A stretch of 34,119 nucleotides of DNA, taken from Flavobacteriales bacterium UBA1694. GTDB lineage: Bacteria; Bacteroidota; Bacteroidia; Flavobacteriales; Weeksellaceae. The stretch is taken from contig DCJS01000027.1 of assembly GCA_002319955.1 (NCBI GenBank), positions 1 through 34,119 on the forward strand, read 5' to 3'. The position numbers and the translations under genes were made by a program. A model generated the notes under the pieces. That model was not told the origin of the DNA. It saw nothing but the letters and a program-made list of their open reading frames with translations, and did not search any database. Below, piece after piece: positions 8,103 through 16,815 of this stretch; the first letter of the stretch is position 1; every line of letters begins with the position of its first letter.

Positions 8103-10682
8103 ATGGCGAAGGAAAAGAAGGTCACACCTCTGATGACCCAATACAATGGAATAAAGGCGCGCTACCCCGATGCCTTGCTGCTATTTCGAGTCGGAGATTT
8201 CTACGAAACCTTTGGAGAAGACGCTGTGAAAGCCTCTAAGATCTTGGGAATTGTTCTTACTAAAAGAAACAATGGAGACTCTCGTACGGAACTGGCCGGT
8301 TTCCCGCACCATTCCATTGACACTTATCTTCCTAAGCTGGTTCGAAGTGGACTTCGCGTGGCCATATGCGATCAATTAGAAGATCCCAAGATGGTTAAGG
8401 GAATTGTTAAGCGTGGCGTAACGGAGCTCGTAACACCTGGTGTGACGTTTAACGACCAAGTTCTAAATTCAAAGCGCAACAATTATTTAATGTCGGTTCA
8501 CCAGGTTAAAGACCAGTACGGGTATGCCCTGGTGGATATATCGACAGGGGAATTTTATATTGGGGAAGGCAGGCTTGCTGAATTACTCCATGTGACGGAT
8601 ACATTTGATCCTAGTGAGGTTCTTTATCAACGCTTGAAAGAATTGCCAGAAGAGCTTCGCAAAAAAAGTGCCTTTAAACTTGAGGACTGGGCATTTCAGC
8701 TTCCCTATGCGAAAGAAAAATTAACGACTCATTTCAAAACACAATCTCTAAAGGGGTTTGGTGTTGCTCATTTTGAGCTTGGCATTGTGGCGGCAGGCGC
8801 AATTTTCGCTTACCTTGTTGAGGATACACACCACGCCCTATTATCCCATATAACGGCAATCCAGAGCATCGCGCAAAACCACTACTTGATGCTCGATAAA
8901 TTCACCATCCGCAACCTTGAGCTGGTATATCCTAGCGATAAGGATGGAAAAAGTTTATTGGATGTTATTGACCGCACGCTAACGCCTATGGGAGGCAGGC
9001 TACTACGCCGTCAAATTATTTTGCCCCTCTTAGATGTGAGCGCTATTAACCGGCGTCTTTCACTCATTGAGTTTTTCAACCAGCAAGAAAGCTTAAAGTT
9101 TGATCTTATCGATGAGTTAAAGGCCGTGTCCGATTTAGACCGCCTCTTAGGAAAGCTAGCCTCAGAGAAGATCTTGCCTAAAGAATTAGGGAATTTATGC
9201 CAAAGCTTAAAGTGCATTGCCTCGATCGATAAGCAACTTAGTGGCTTTTCGAAACCGGCAGAACTCCTGACCCCACTGGCTGACCTTTCAGAATTGATCC
9301 ACTATCTAGAGGCACATCTCCAGGCAGAGCTCCCTGTAAGCCTATCCAAAGGACAAGTCATTAGATCAGGCGTGTCTGAAGAGCTTGATCACTTGCGCGG
9401 GCTCCAAAGTAAAGGCAAAGGGTTTCTCGATGAAATGTGTGCTCGAGAAATTGAACGTACAGGGATTTCCTCCCTAAAGATTGATTTCAATAATGTCTTT
9501 GGGTATTTTATCGAAGTGCGAAACATGCATAAAGATAAAGTCCCTGGTGAATGGATACGCAAGCAAACCCTTGTCAATGCAGAGCGGTTTATTACTGAGG
9601 AGCTAAAAGAATATGAAACCCAAATCTTAGGAGCACAAGATAAAATTACCCAGCTTGAGCTTGAGCTCTACCGCGCCGTTTGTAAACGTGTCATGCAGGA
9701 TCTTGGAGAAATCCAAGCAAGTTCCCAAGTGGTGGCTCAAATTGATGTTGGTGTGGGCTTATCAGAACTAGCAAGTACAGAAAATTACACCCGGCCCCTT
9801 CTTACGGACTCGCACAGCATCGATTTAAAAGAAGCTCGACATCCTATTATTGAAAAAGTTCTGCCTTTAGGGGAAAAGTATATTCCCAATGATATATATC
9901 TGGATCGTGATACACAGCAAATTATAATGGTTACCGGTCCCAATATGGCTGGGAAATCTGCTATTTTACGGCAAACAGCACTTGTTTGTTTGCTGGCCCA
10001 AATAGGTAGTTTTGTACCTGCTAAACGTGCTGAGATCGGCATCTTAGACCGAATCTTTACCCGTGTTGGAGCCTCCGACAATATATCTGCTGGTGAATCT
10101 ACTTTTATGGTTGAAATGAATGAGGCCGCAAGTATTTTAAATAATAGAACCGAGCGTAGTTTGATTTTGCTAGACGAAATTGGACGCGGGACTTCAACTT
10201 ACGACGGGGTGTCTATTGCCTGGGCAATCGCGGAGTTCCTCCACGAGGATACGACGCGTGCAAAAACCCTATTTGCCACGCATTACCATGAACTAAATGA
10301 GATGAGCGGGGAATTCGATCGAATAAAAAATTACCATGTTTCAATTCAAGAACACAACGGGAGTATTGTTTTTCTGCGTAAACTCCTAAGTGGAGGAAGT
10401 GAGCATAGCTTTGGAATCCATGTGGCTAAGTTGGCGGGCATGCCCATTAAGGTACTTCAGCGCGCAAATGAAATTCTCAAAACTTTAGAGAGCCGAAGAG
10501 CGACCAAAGACGCCTCAAAGGAGACTAAAACCAAGGAGAATCTGCAACTCTCGTTTTTCCAATTGGATGACCCTGTCCTTGAAAATATTCGAGAAGAACT
10601 TACAAAAATCGACATCAATGAACTCACGCCAATTGAGGCGCTTATGAAACTGAATTCGATAAAGAAGATGATTGGAAAATAG
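8103..10682 (+). CDS. mutS: DNA mismatch repair protein MutS
   Basis: This 859-residue protein recognises mispairs and small loops and then recruits MutL. The N-terminal mismatch-binding domain carries the diagnostic Phe-x-Glu in VGDFYETF (about residues 38-41 of the mature frame). The connector, lever and clamp domains fill the middle. The C-terminal ATPase has Walker A GPNMAGKS (about residue 615), the MSH signature NISAGESTFMVEM, Walker B LILLDEIGRGTSTYDG and FATHYHEL. A tail of about 100 residues ends with a typical MutS C-terminal helix. Length is the usual one for MutS1. The stop falls one base short of the convergent HI0933 gene, with no terminator between them. Confidence 0.98.
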   Translation: MAKEKKVTPLMTQYNGIKARYPDALLLFRVGDFYETFGEDAVKASKILGIVLTKRNNGDSRTELAGFPHHSIDTYLPKLVRSGLRVAICDQLEDPKMVKGIVKRGVTELVTPGVTFNDQVLNSKRNNYLMSVHQVKDQYGYALVDISTGEFYIGEGRLAELLHVTDTFDPSEVLYQRLKELPEELRKKSAFKLEDWAFQLPYAKEKLTTHFKTQSLKGFGVAHFELGIVAAGAIFAYLVEDTHHALLSHITAIQSIAQNHYLMLDKFTIRNLELVYPSDKDGKSLLDVIDRTLTPMGGRLLRRQIILPLLDVSAINRRLSLIEFFNQQESLKFDLIDELKAVSDLDRLLGKLASEKILPKELGNLCQSLKCIASIDKQLSGFSKPAELLTPLADLSELIHYLEAHLQAELPVSLSKGQVIRSGVSEELDHLRGLQSKGKGFLDEMCAREIERTGISSLKIDFNNVFGYFIEVRNMHKDKVPGEWIRKQTLVNAERFITEELKEYETQILGAQDKITQLELELYRAVCKRVMQDLGEIQASSQVVAQIDVGVGLSELASTENYTRPLLTDSHSIDLKEARHPIIEKVLPLGEKYIPNDIYLDRDTQQIIMVTGPNMAGKSAILRQTALVCLLAQIGSFVPAKRAEIGILDRIFTRVGASDNISAGESTFMVEMNEAASILNNRTERSLILLDEIGRGTSTYDGVSIAWAIAEFLHEDTTRAKTLFATHYHELNEMSGEFDRIKNYHVSIQEHNGSIVFLRKLLSGGSEHSFGIHVAKLAGMPIKVLQRANEILKTLESRRATKDASKETKTKENLQLSFFQLDDPVLENIREELTKIDINELTPIEALMKLNSIKKMIGK

Positions 10683-10683
10683 A

Positions 10684-11901
10684 TTAACTCGAGGCTAAAC
10701 CATTAAGGGCCTCGCTTACTAACCATCCTTCGCTCCAACAGGCTTGAAAATTAAAGCCGCCTGTCACGGCATCGATGTCTAAAACTTCGCCAGCAATGTA
10801 CAGACCCTCTATATGGCGAGAGCTCATCGTTTTAAAGTTGATTTCTTTAAGGTTGATTCCGCCTGCGGAAACAAATTCTTCTTTAAATGTGGACTTCCCG
10901 TCCACGTCAAATTCACTTTCGCATAAATTTTTCACCAGAGTGTTAAGCTGCTCGCTCGAGAGGCTAGCCATTTGTTGATCAGGCGGTATGCGGCAGTAAG
11001 AAAGCATACTGGCCCAGAACCGGTTTGTGAGCTCAAAGATTTTGCTTTGAATAAGGCTCTTTTTTGGGTGGTCTTGTTTGTGCTGGAGTAAACGGGATTT
11101 GAGCTCTTCACTTGAGATACCAACGAAATTCACTTTAATTCGAAATTTGTACTGCCGCTCGGCAAGTCCTCTAGCGTTCCATGCAGAGGCTTTAAGAATG
11201 CAAGGACCTGAGAGTCCCCAGTGTGTTATTAAAAGGGGTCCGTGTTCACTTGATTTTAATTCAGGTAGCTGCAACTCGGAAGTCGCAAAAGATGTTCCTG
11301 CAAGACCTTCAAGGCGCGGATCCTTAATGTTGAACGTAAACAAAGAAGGCACTTGAGGGATAATACTATGCCCTAGGGATTCAAGTAATTTCAATGATTT
11401 TGGCGAGCTGCCCGTGGCGAAAATCACATAGTCAGCCTTGTAATCTGCTTTTGTGGTTTGAACATTAAACCCGTTTTCAGATTTCACAATCGCCTGGACG
11501 GTCGTTTTAGTTTCAATTTGGAAGCCTTTTTTAAGCACCTCATTCTTGAGACAGTCAATTATGGTTTGGGAGGAGTTTGATTCGGGAAAAATTCGACCAT
11601 CGGCTTCAATTTTTAATTCGACACCTCGCTCACTAAACCACGCCATTGTATCGCCCGGTTGAAATTTTGAAAAAACGCTTTTAAGTTCCCTATAACCACG
11701 TGGATAAAAAGCCACTAATTCCCTTGGATCAAATTCCGCATGGGAGACATTGCATCGGCCTCCGCCAGAGACTTTGACCTTTTGCAGAACGTCTTGGTTC
11801 TGTTCAAGCAAGGTTAAGGAAAAAAGTGAGGGGTCCACATTTGCTGAGGCGAAGAAACCAGCGGCTCCGCCGCCGATAACAAGTACGTGTTTTTTTTGCA
11901 T
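10684..11901 (-). CDS. HI0933/YhiN-family FAD-dependent oxidoreductase
   Basis: This 405-residue flavoprotein has an N-terminal dinucleotide-binding fold (VLVIGGGAAGFFAS), the family signature KVSGGGRCNVSH, and the C-terminal FAD-contacting block GLYIAGEVLDIDAVTGGFNFQ. It belongs to the HI0933-like family (TIGR00275), a group of cytoplasmic flavoproteins with no settled reaction. The gene runs convergently into mutS and diverges from the thioesterase gene, with which it shares an 88-base promoter region. The start ATG at 11901 is well placed ahead of the Rossmann motif. The family call is secure and the function is unknown. Confidence 0.92.
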   Translation of the reverse strand: MQKKHVLVIGGGAAGFFASANVDPSLFSLTLLEQNQDVLQKVKVSGGGRCNVSHAEFDPRELVAFYPRGYRELKSVFSKFQPGDTMAWFSERGVELKIEADGRIFPESNSSQTIIDCLKNEVLKKGFQIETKTTVQAIVKSENGFNVQTTKADYKADYVIFATGSSPKSLKLLESLGHSIIPQVPSLFTFNIKDPRLEGLAGTSFATSELQLPELKSSEHGPLLITHWGLSGPCILKASAWNARGLAERQYKFRIKVNFVGISSEELKSRLLQHKQDHPKKSLIQSKIFELTNRFWASMLSYCRIPPDQQMASLSSEQLNTLVKNLCESEFDVDGKSTFKEEFVSAGGINLKEINFKTMSSRHIEGLYIAGEVLDIDAVTGGFNFQACWSEGWLVSEALNGLASS

Positions 11902-11923
11902 GAAGAGGAATGATTTTCAGTTG

Positions 11924-11966
11924 CAAAATTACAATTTTTCTAGCCGCTCATTTATGCGTAATTTTG
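11924..11966. promoter_or_regulatory. Divergent promoter region for the flavoprotein and thioesterase genes
   Basis: Two perfect -7 motifs TAATTTTG point away from each other: 11931-11924 on the minus strand (towards the flavoprotein) and 11959-11966 on the plus strand (towards the thioesterase). Their -33 elements are weak. The plus-strand start would fall near 11973, consistent with translation from 11990. Confidence 0.5.
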
Positions 11967-11989
11967 AGGCATTAAAAAGAATACGATAT

Positions 11990-12484
11990 ATGTCAACATA
12001 CTTTTGTGATTTTAATGTTCGTTGGAGTGATATTGATGCCAATAGACACATGGCAAACTCCGCCTATATGCAATATTGTGCCCAAGCACGTATGGCTTTT
12101 ATGAGCGAACGCAAGATGGGTTTAAAGGAATTAAATCGCTGGGGTATTGGCCCAGTAATTTTACACGAAGAATACTCCTTTTTTAAGGAAATTTACATGG
12201 GACAGAGTGTAAAAGTTAGCTTAGAAGTTGACGGCGTTTCTGAGGATGGCGCGATATACCGTTTTTTACACAAGTTTTATTTGTCTGACGGGACCCATTG
12301 TGCGAGCGCTGTTGCTCTAGGGGTATGGATCGATACCATGCTTCGCAAAAGTACAACGCCTCCATCGGATATAATTGAAGTGATGAACGAGTTCAAGTCC
12401 GAGTCCACGAGTGTGTTAACCAAACAAGACCTGAAAGCTTTGCCATTTCGCCCTGAAAATATAGATCCTTCGGCTTTTATTTAA
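11990..12484 (+). CDS. Hot-dog fold acyl-CoA thioesterase (4HBT family)
   Basis: This is a 164-residue thioesterase predicted to hydrolyse acyl-CoA. The 4HBT active-site region is visible as VRWSDIDANRHMANSAYMQY, where the Asp and the following helix form the catalytic centre. The rest has the expected long helix and sheet pattern (AQARMAFMSE, VSLEVDGVSEDGAIYRFLHKF). The start is set at ATG 11990 (MSTYFCDFNV). A longer open frame back to 11750 overlaps the divergent flavoprotein gene, and the predicted -7 element lies between them. thiL follows after 44 bases and may be co-transcribed. The physiological acyl substrate is not predictable. Confidence 0.88.
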   Translation: MSTYFCDFNVRWSDIDANRHMANSAYMQYCAQARMAFMSERKMGLKELNRWGIGPVILHEEYSFFKEIYMGQSVKVSLEVDGVSEDGAIYRFLHKFYLSDGTHCASAVALGVWIDTMLRKSTTPPSDIIEVMNEFKSESTSVLTKQDLKALPFRPENIDPSAFI

Positions 12485-12528
12485 ATAAAATCCTTGACCA
12501 AGCGCCCTCTAATTGAACAATAAACACC

Positions 12529-13587
12529 ATGCTAGAAGAAAAAAACCCACAGTTAACACCAATATCTGCCTTAGGGGAATTTGGAATGATTAAACATCTT
12601 ACCGAAAAATTTAGTTTAACTAACGAGAGCTCGCTCTTGGGTGTCGGTGATGATGCCGCTATCATCGATCCACTAGATCAGAAAGTACTTGTAAGCACAG
12701 ACACATTAATCGAAGGCGTGCATTTTAATTTGGGTTACGTTCCTTTAAAACATTTAGGGTACAAAGCGGTTGTGGTCAATTTAAGCGATATTGCCGCGAT
12801 GAATGGCACTCCAACTCAAATTTTGGTTTCTATTGCCGTTTCTAATCGGTTCCCTATTGAGGCGCTCGATGAAATTTACGCCGGAATTAAACTAGCTTGT
12901 GATCGCTATAAAGTGGATTTAGTAGGAGGGGATACCACGAGTTCGACTTCAGGATTGGTTCTGACATTAACCGCCATTGGGCTTTGCCCTCAAGATCAGA
13001 TCGTGCGAAGAGATGGTGCAAAGCAAGGCGATCTGCTTGTGGTTAGTGGTGATTTGGGTGGAGCCTATCTAGGGCTACAGATTTTAGAGCGTGAGCATTC
13101 AGTCTTTCTTGCGAATCCAAACATGCAACCGGAGATGCAAGGTTTTGACTATATTCTTGAGCGTCAATTAAAGCCCGAAGCGAGAACAGATGTTAAAGCC
13201 ATTCTAAAAACCCTAGAAATTTTGCCGACCTCAATGATTGATGTTTCGGACGGACTGGCCTCCGAAATTTTACATCTTTCAGCGCAGTCCAAGGTGGGGA
13301 TTCGATTGTATGAAGAAAAAATTCCGTTTGATACAATGACCATTACCACAGCGGATGAATTCAATCTAAACCCGGCGATGTGCGCCCTAAATGGAGGGGA
13401 AGATTATGAACTTCTCTTTACCATTGCGGCAGCAGACTTTGATAAAATAAAGAACCATCCTGATTTTTCTATTATTGGGCATGTGGTCGAACAGGCGCAA
13501 GGAAATAAAATGGTCCTTAGAGGAAGTAACGAGCTTGCCGATCTTACTGCTCAGGGATGGGATGCCATTTTGGGGTCAGAAGATTGA
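12529..13587 (+). CDS. thiL: Thiamine-monophosphate kinase
   Basis: This 352-residue enzyme phosphorylates thiamine monophosphate to the cofactor thiamine diphosphate. PurM/ThiL-type motifs are in order: VGDDAAII (about residue 40), STDTLIEGVHF, VVNLSDIAAMNG, DLVGGDTTSS, DVSDGLASEILHLS and NGGEDYELLFTI. Length is slightly above the common 320-340. The stop lies 37 bases inside the convergent phosphoesterase gene, so the last dozen codons are shared on opposite strands. No other thi genes and no TPP riboswitch were seen in the window. Confidence 0.96.
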   Translation: MLEEKNPQLTPISALGEFGMIKHLTEKFSLTNESSLLGVGDDAAIIDPLDQKVLVSTDTLIEGVHFNLGYVPLKHLGYKAVVVNLSDIAAMNGTPTQILVSIAVSNRFPIEALDEIYAGIKLACDRYKVDLVGGDTTSSTSGLVLTLTAIGLCPQDQIVRRDGAKQGDLLVVSGDLGGAYLGLQILEREHSVFLANPNMQPEMQGFDYILERQLKPEARTDVKAILKTLEILPTSMIDVSDGLASEILHLSAQSKVGIRLYEEKIPFDTMTITTADEFNLNPAMCALNGGEDYELLFTIAAADFDKIKNHPDFSIIGHVVEQAQGNKMVLRGSNELADLTAQGWDAILGSED

Positions 13588-14429
13588 TTAGTTGGACTGA
13601 AAGATGCAAACGTTGCCTGGGAAATTACGTCCTGAATATCGACGTTCGTTGTATACTTCTCAACCTTTGGAATCTTGTATAGAAGGGGATCGAAGTATTT
13701 AAGGCTCCAGTTCCCTTTATCGTATTCAAGCCAGGAAAGGTTCTCAATCCAGTCGCCAGAATTTAGATAACGCGTTGATCCACTTTTGGTAGTGACAACC
13801 CGATCACTAGGCATATGGATATGGCCACAGATTACAAAATCATAGTGGTTTGCAATGGCCAGTTCAATGGCTTTTTCTTCAAAGTCACCGATAAATTTAA
13901 CGGCCTTTTTTACTGAATTTTTGATTCGTTTAGAAAGAGAAACCTTCTGCTTACCCATTAATTTTAACACCCAATTTATAGCGCGGTTAATTAAGATGAG
14001 CCAATCATAGCCGAGGCCACCAATTTTTGCAATAATTTTCGCCCCACCTTTTGTGGTATGGTCAAAGATGTCCCCATGAAAAATCCAGTGGGTTTTTCCG
14101 TGAATATCTAATAGGTACTTGTCTGTTAAATGAAGGTTCCCCAGTGAGATGTCTGAATATTTTCTTAAGAATTCATCGTGGTTTCCCGTAATATAGATGA
14201 CTTTTGTATCGCGCTGCATCATTTTGAAGAGCTCCGAAATCACGGCCATATGAGAGGTTGGAAAGTACCGTTTTGTGAAGGCCCACCCATCAATGATATC
14301 ACCGTTCAGTATCAGTAGTTTTGGATTGATGCTTTTCAAATAAGCGAGGAGCTCCTTTGCATGACACCCGTAGGTCCCTAAGTGGAGATCCGACACAATC
14401 ACTATTTCAACATTCCGTCGATCTTTCAT
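13551..14429 (-). CDS. LpxH-like UDP-2,3-diacylglucosamine diphosphatase family metallophosphoesterase
   Basis: This 292-residue calcineurin-like phosphoesterase has the two-metal motifs SDLHLG, LILNGDIIDGW, YITGNHDEF, IFHGDIFD and CGHIHMPS. The arrangement, with an insert containing a hydrophobic helix (YDWLILINRAINWVLKLM) between GDIFD and GHIHM, resembles LpxH. LpxH hydrolyses UDP-2,3-diacylglucosamine to lipid X at the inner membrane during lipid A synthesis. It is about 50 residues longer than E. coli LpxH, so a paralogue acting on another pyrophosphate is possible. Its 3' end overlaps thiL by 37 bases on the opposite strand. A pepT terminator sits just upstream. Confidence 0.8.
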   Translation of the reverse strand: MKDRRNVEIVIVSDLHLGTYGCHAKELLAYLKSINPKLLILNGDIIDGWAFTKRYFPTSHMAVISELFKMMQRDTKVIYITGNHDEFLRKYSDISLGNLHLTDKYLLDIHGKTHWIFHGDIFDHTTKGGAKIIAKIGGLGYDWLILINRAINWVLKLMGKQKVSLSKRIKNSVKKAVKFIGDFEEKAIELAIANHYDFVICGHIHMPSDRVVTTKSGSTRYLNSGDWIENLSWLEYDKGNWSLKYFDPLLYKIPKVEKYTTNVDIQDVISQATFASFSPTNQSSDPKMASHP

Positions 14430-14490
14430 TACGCATTTTCGCCAAAGTTAGCTGGTGCATATGAACTGGATATTAATCTAAAATTAAATT

Positions 14491-14525
14491 TAAACCGCCC
14501 TTTAGTTGCTTATAGCAAAGGGCGG
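14491..14525 (-). terminator. Intrinsic terminator of pepT
   Basis: A 9-base-pair perfect stem (CCGCCCTTT at 14495-14503 and AAAGGGCGG at 14517-14525) with a 13-base loop lies 6 bases after the pepT stop codon. On the minus strand it is followed by a T-rich stretch (TTTAAATTTAATTTT). Confidence 0.85.
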
Positions 14526-14531
14526 GACATT

Positions 14532-15791
14532 TTATTGGGCTTTTTTAGCCTGCGCAATGTTTATAATGACCTTTACCGCTTTAACCATCGTTTCCACAGC
14601 AACATATTCGTAAGGGCCGTGGAAATTCATTCCCCCAGCGAAGATATTGGGACACGGTAGGCCCATGTAAGAGAGCTGGGCGCCGTCGGTGCCTCCACGA
14701 ATTGCCTTTATTTTTGGCTCGACTCCAGAATCTTTCATCGCCTGCGCAGCGATATCGACAATATGCATTTTTCCTTCGAATTGCTGCTTCATATTGCGGT
14801 ACTGTTCCTTTATTTCAACTTCGGCAGTTCCTGGGCCATGTTTTTCATTGAAGTCACTAACTAGTTTAGTGAGTAATGTTTTACGTTCTTCAAACTTTTC
14901 GCTGTCGTGATCGCGTACAATGTATTGAAGCTTCGCCTCTGAAATATCAGCAGAAATTTCCATGAGGTGGAAAAAGCCTTCAAAGCCTCTTGTGGTTTGG
15001 GGTGTTTGATCCGCAGGCAGTAAGGCTGCAAATTCACTGGCTAAGAGCGCCGCGTTTACCATTTTGCCGTAGGCGTACCCTGGATGCACACTTAATCCGT
15101 GGATTTTGACCACTGCTCCGGCTGCATTAAAGTTTTCATATTCTAGTTCACCTGCCTCACTACCGTCCATGGTGTAGGCCCACTGCGCGTCAAATTTCTT
15201 GACATCAAATTTGTGTGCGCCCCGTCCAATTTCTTCGTCGGGTGTAAATCCAATTGCAATTTTGCCGTGTTTAATTTCTGAGTGTGCGAGTAGGTATTCA
15301 GCAGCCGTGACGATTTCAGCGATGCCGGCCTTATCATCTGCACCAAGAAGTGTGGTGCCATCTGTGGTAATTAAAGTCTGACCCACGTACTGTTTTAGGC
15401 TTTCAAATCTCTTTGGAGATAAAGTAAAGCCTGTGCTTTCATTTAAAAGGAGATCTTCGCCACTGTAGTTTTCCCAAATTTTTGGATTGACATTTTCGCC
15501 ATTAAAATCGGGTGACGTGTCGTAGTGCGAGATAAACCCAACTGTAGGTTCGTTGTCTTCTTCTAGGTTTGAAGGTAGAACCGCATAGATATAGCCATTT
15601 GCATCCAATTCCACATTGCTTAACCCGAGGTCTTGCAACTCCTGAAAAATGTACTTTGCAATGGTCCATTGTTGGGCTGTTGAAGGACAGGATTCACTCT
15701 CTGGATCACTTGTGGAATATATTTTGACGTAATTGATAAAACGATTTTGAAGTTTCAATTTCCACTCCGGACTAAAATTTATCGGTTGCAT
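14532..15791 (-). CDS. pepT: Peptidase T (tripeptide aminopeptidase)
   Basis: This 419-residue cytoplasmic M20B zinc aminopeptidase removes the N-terminal residue of tripeptides. Metal-site motifs are visible: GFISHYDTSPDF (His ligand), TTLLGADDKAGIAEI (bridging Asp), GFTPDEEIGRGA (catalytic and metal Glu pair), YTMDGSEAGELEYENFNA, and the late IFAGGMNFHGPYEYV (His ligand). The start is placed at ATG 15791 (MQPINFSPEWK). The frame is open to 15917, but that stretch contains the probable pepT promoter (TACCTTTG at 15829-15822) and part of the divergent lyase promoter. A strong terminator follows, so it is a single-gene unit. Confidence 0.95.
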   Translation of the reverse strand: MQPINFSPEWKLKLQNRFINYVKIYSTSDPESESCPSTAQQWTIAKYIFQELQDLGLSNVELDANGYIYAVLPSNLEEDNEPTVGFISHYDTSPDFNGENVNPKIWENYSGEDLLLNESTGFTLSPKRFESLKQYVGQTLITTDGTTLLGADDKAGIAEIVTAAEYLLAHSEIKHGKIAIGFTPDEEIGRGAHKFDVKKFDAQWAYTMDGSEAGELEYENFNAAGAVVKIHGLSVHPGYAYGKMVNAALLASEFAALLPADQTPQTTRGFEGFFHLMEISADISEAKLQYIVRDHDSEKFEERKTLLTKLVSDFNEKHGPGTAEVEIKEQYRNMKQQFEGKMHIVDIAAQAMKDSGVEPKIKAIRGGTDGAQLSYMGLPCPNIFAGGMNFHGPYEYVAVETMVKAVKVIINIAQAKKAQ

Positions 15792-15821
15792 GCTTGTAAA
15801 TAATAAGTAGTTATAAGGAAA

Positions 15822-15829
15822 CAAAGGTA
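15822..15829 (-). promoter_or_regulatory. -7 element of pepT
   Basis: TACCTTTG on the minus strand matches TAnnTTTG and would start transcription near 15816, 25 bases before the chosen ATG. The -33 position reads only a degenerate TTAG-like sequence. Confidence 0.45.
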
Positions 15830-15901
15830 GCAATTTAGCCTTAAATGCTAAGTAGAAGTTTAAAAGATCAACGCTAAGAGCCTTGTGTTTTTTTAGATCA
15901 T

Positions 15902-15931
15902 TTTGGACTTTACTCAAAATGTTTATCTTTA
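15902..15931 (+). promoter_or_regulatory. Probable promoter of the hydroxymethylglutaryl-CoA lyase operon
   Basis: TTTG (15902-15905), an 18-base spacer and TATCTTTA (15924-15931, one mismatch to TAnnTTTG) lie just before the start at 15953. The leader would be about 15 bases. Confidence 0.4.
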
Positions 15932-15952
15932 CCTAAATGCAAATACCAACAA

Positions 15953-16801
15953 ATGTTTTTGACTGAATGTCCTAGAGATGCCATGCAAGGATGGGGCGAG
16001 TTTATCCCAACCGACACAAAAATTGACTACATTAATGAATTAATGAGTGTTGGATTTGATGTGTTAGACTGTGGCAGTTTTGTTTCCCCCAAAGCCATTC
16101 CGCAAATGGCGGACAGTGGCGAGGTGATTGATCAAATAGACAAATCCAATTCATCGACCAAACTCTCAGTCATTGTGGCCAATATCCGAGGATGTGAAAA
16201 AGCACTTAGCCACCCTAAAGTGGATATTATTGGCTTTCCATTTTCAATTTCAGAAACTTTTCAATTTCGAAATACCAATAAAAACCAAGAGCAAGCCTTT
16301 AGCCAGATTGAACAAATTTTCGGAATGGTTAAAGCGCAAGGAAAAGAATTGAATTTGTATTTTTCAATGGCCTTTGGGAACCCTTATGGGGAGAAATGGC
16401 AATGGGAGGATGTGGATTACTGGGCAAAACGGTTTGTGGAACTTGGTGTAAATAGTATTCAACTTTCCGATACAACAGGCGTTGCAACAGTGGAAACCAT
16501 TGATTTGTTATTTGACAAGATTCCGAACCAGAATCCTGAGATTAACTTTGGCGCCCATTTCCATAACCGCTATGAGGATTCCTATAGTAAAATAAATGCG
16601 GCTTACGCCAAAGGTTGTATTCGCTTTGACTCTGCAATTAAGGGAATTGGAGGCTGTCCAATGGCCAAAGACGATCTCGTTGGAAATCTTCCAACCGAGC
16701 AGTTAATTAATTTTTTACATAAAGAAAACATACCACACTCTCTAAATTTACTAAATTTTGAAAGCGCGTTCAACCGTGCGAAGGACGTCTTTCATTTTTA
16801 A
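15953..16801 (+). CDS. Hydroxymethylglutaryl-CoA lyase
   Basis: This 282-residue TIM-barrel enzyme of the DRE metallolyase superfamily cleaves HMG-CoA to acetyl-CoA and acetoacetate, the last step of leucine breakdown. The N-terminal ECPRDAMQG holds the catalytic Arg-Asp, followed by SFVSPKAIPQM. The HMG-CoA lyase signature with the catalytic cysteine is seen as GIGGCPMAKDDLVGN (about residues 225-240). The metal-site strand reads GAHFHNRYEDS instead of the usual HLHDTYG. The sulfurtransferase gene follows after only 14 bases, so the two probably form an operon. A functional link between them is not obvious. Other leucine-degradation genes are not in the window. Confidence 0.92.
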   Translation: MFLTECPRDAMQGWGEFIPTDTKIDYINELMSVGFDVLDCGSFVSPKAIPQMADSGEVIDQIDKSNSSTKLSVIVANIRGCEKALSHPKVDIIGFPFSISETFQFRNTNKNQEQAFSQIEQIFGMVKAQGKELNLYFSMAFGNPYGEKWQWEDVDYWAKRFVELGVNSIQLSDTTGVATVETIDLLFDKIPNQNPEINFGAHFHNRYEDSYSKINAAYAKGCIRFDSAIKGIGGCPMAKDDLVGNLPTEQLINFLHKENIPHSLNLLNFESAFNRAKDVFHF

Positions 16802-16815
16802 TCTTTTTTGCTTTT

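Noticed and set aside
8040..8141. N-terminal extension of the TrmH-family protein
   Set aside because: It overlaps the mutS start and the divergent promoter region and has no family-like sequence; ATG 8039 gives a normal short TrmH protein.
11750..11989. 80-codon extension of the thioesterase
   Set aside because: It lies antisense to the flavoprotein gene and upstream of the predicted -7 element.
12485..12528. TPP riboswitch before thiL
   Set aside because: The gap is only 44 bases and has no THI-box-like sequence.
15792..15917. 42-codon extension of PepT
   Set aside because: It contains the probable pepT promoter and part of the divergent lyase promoter; PepT proteins normally begin near the chosen Met.
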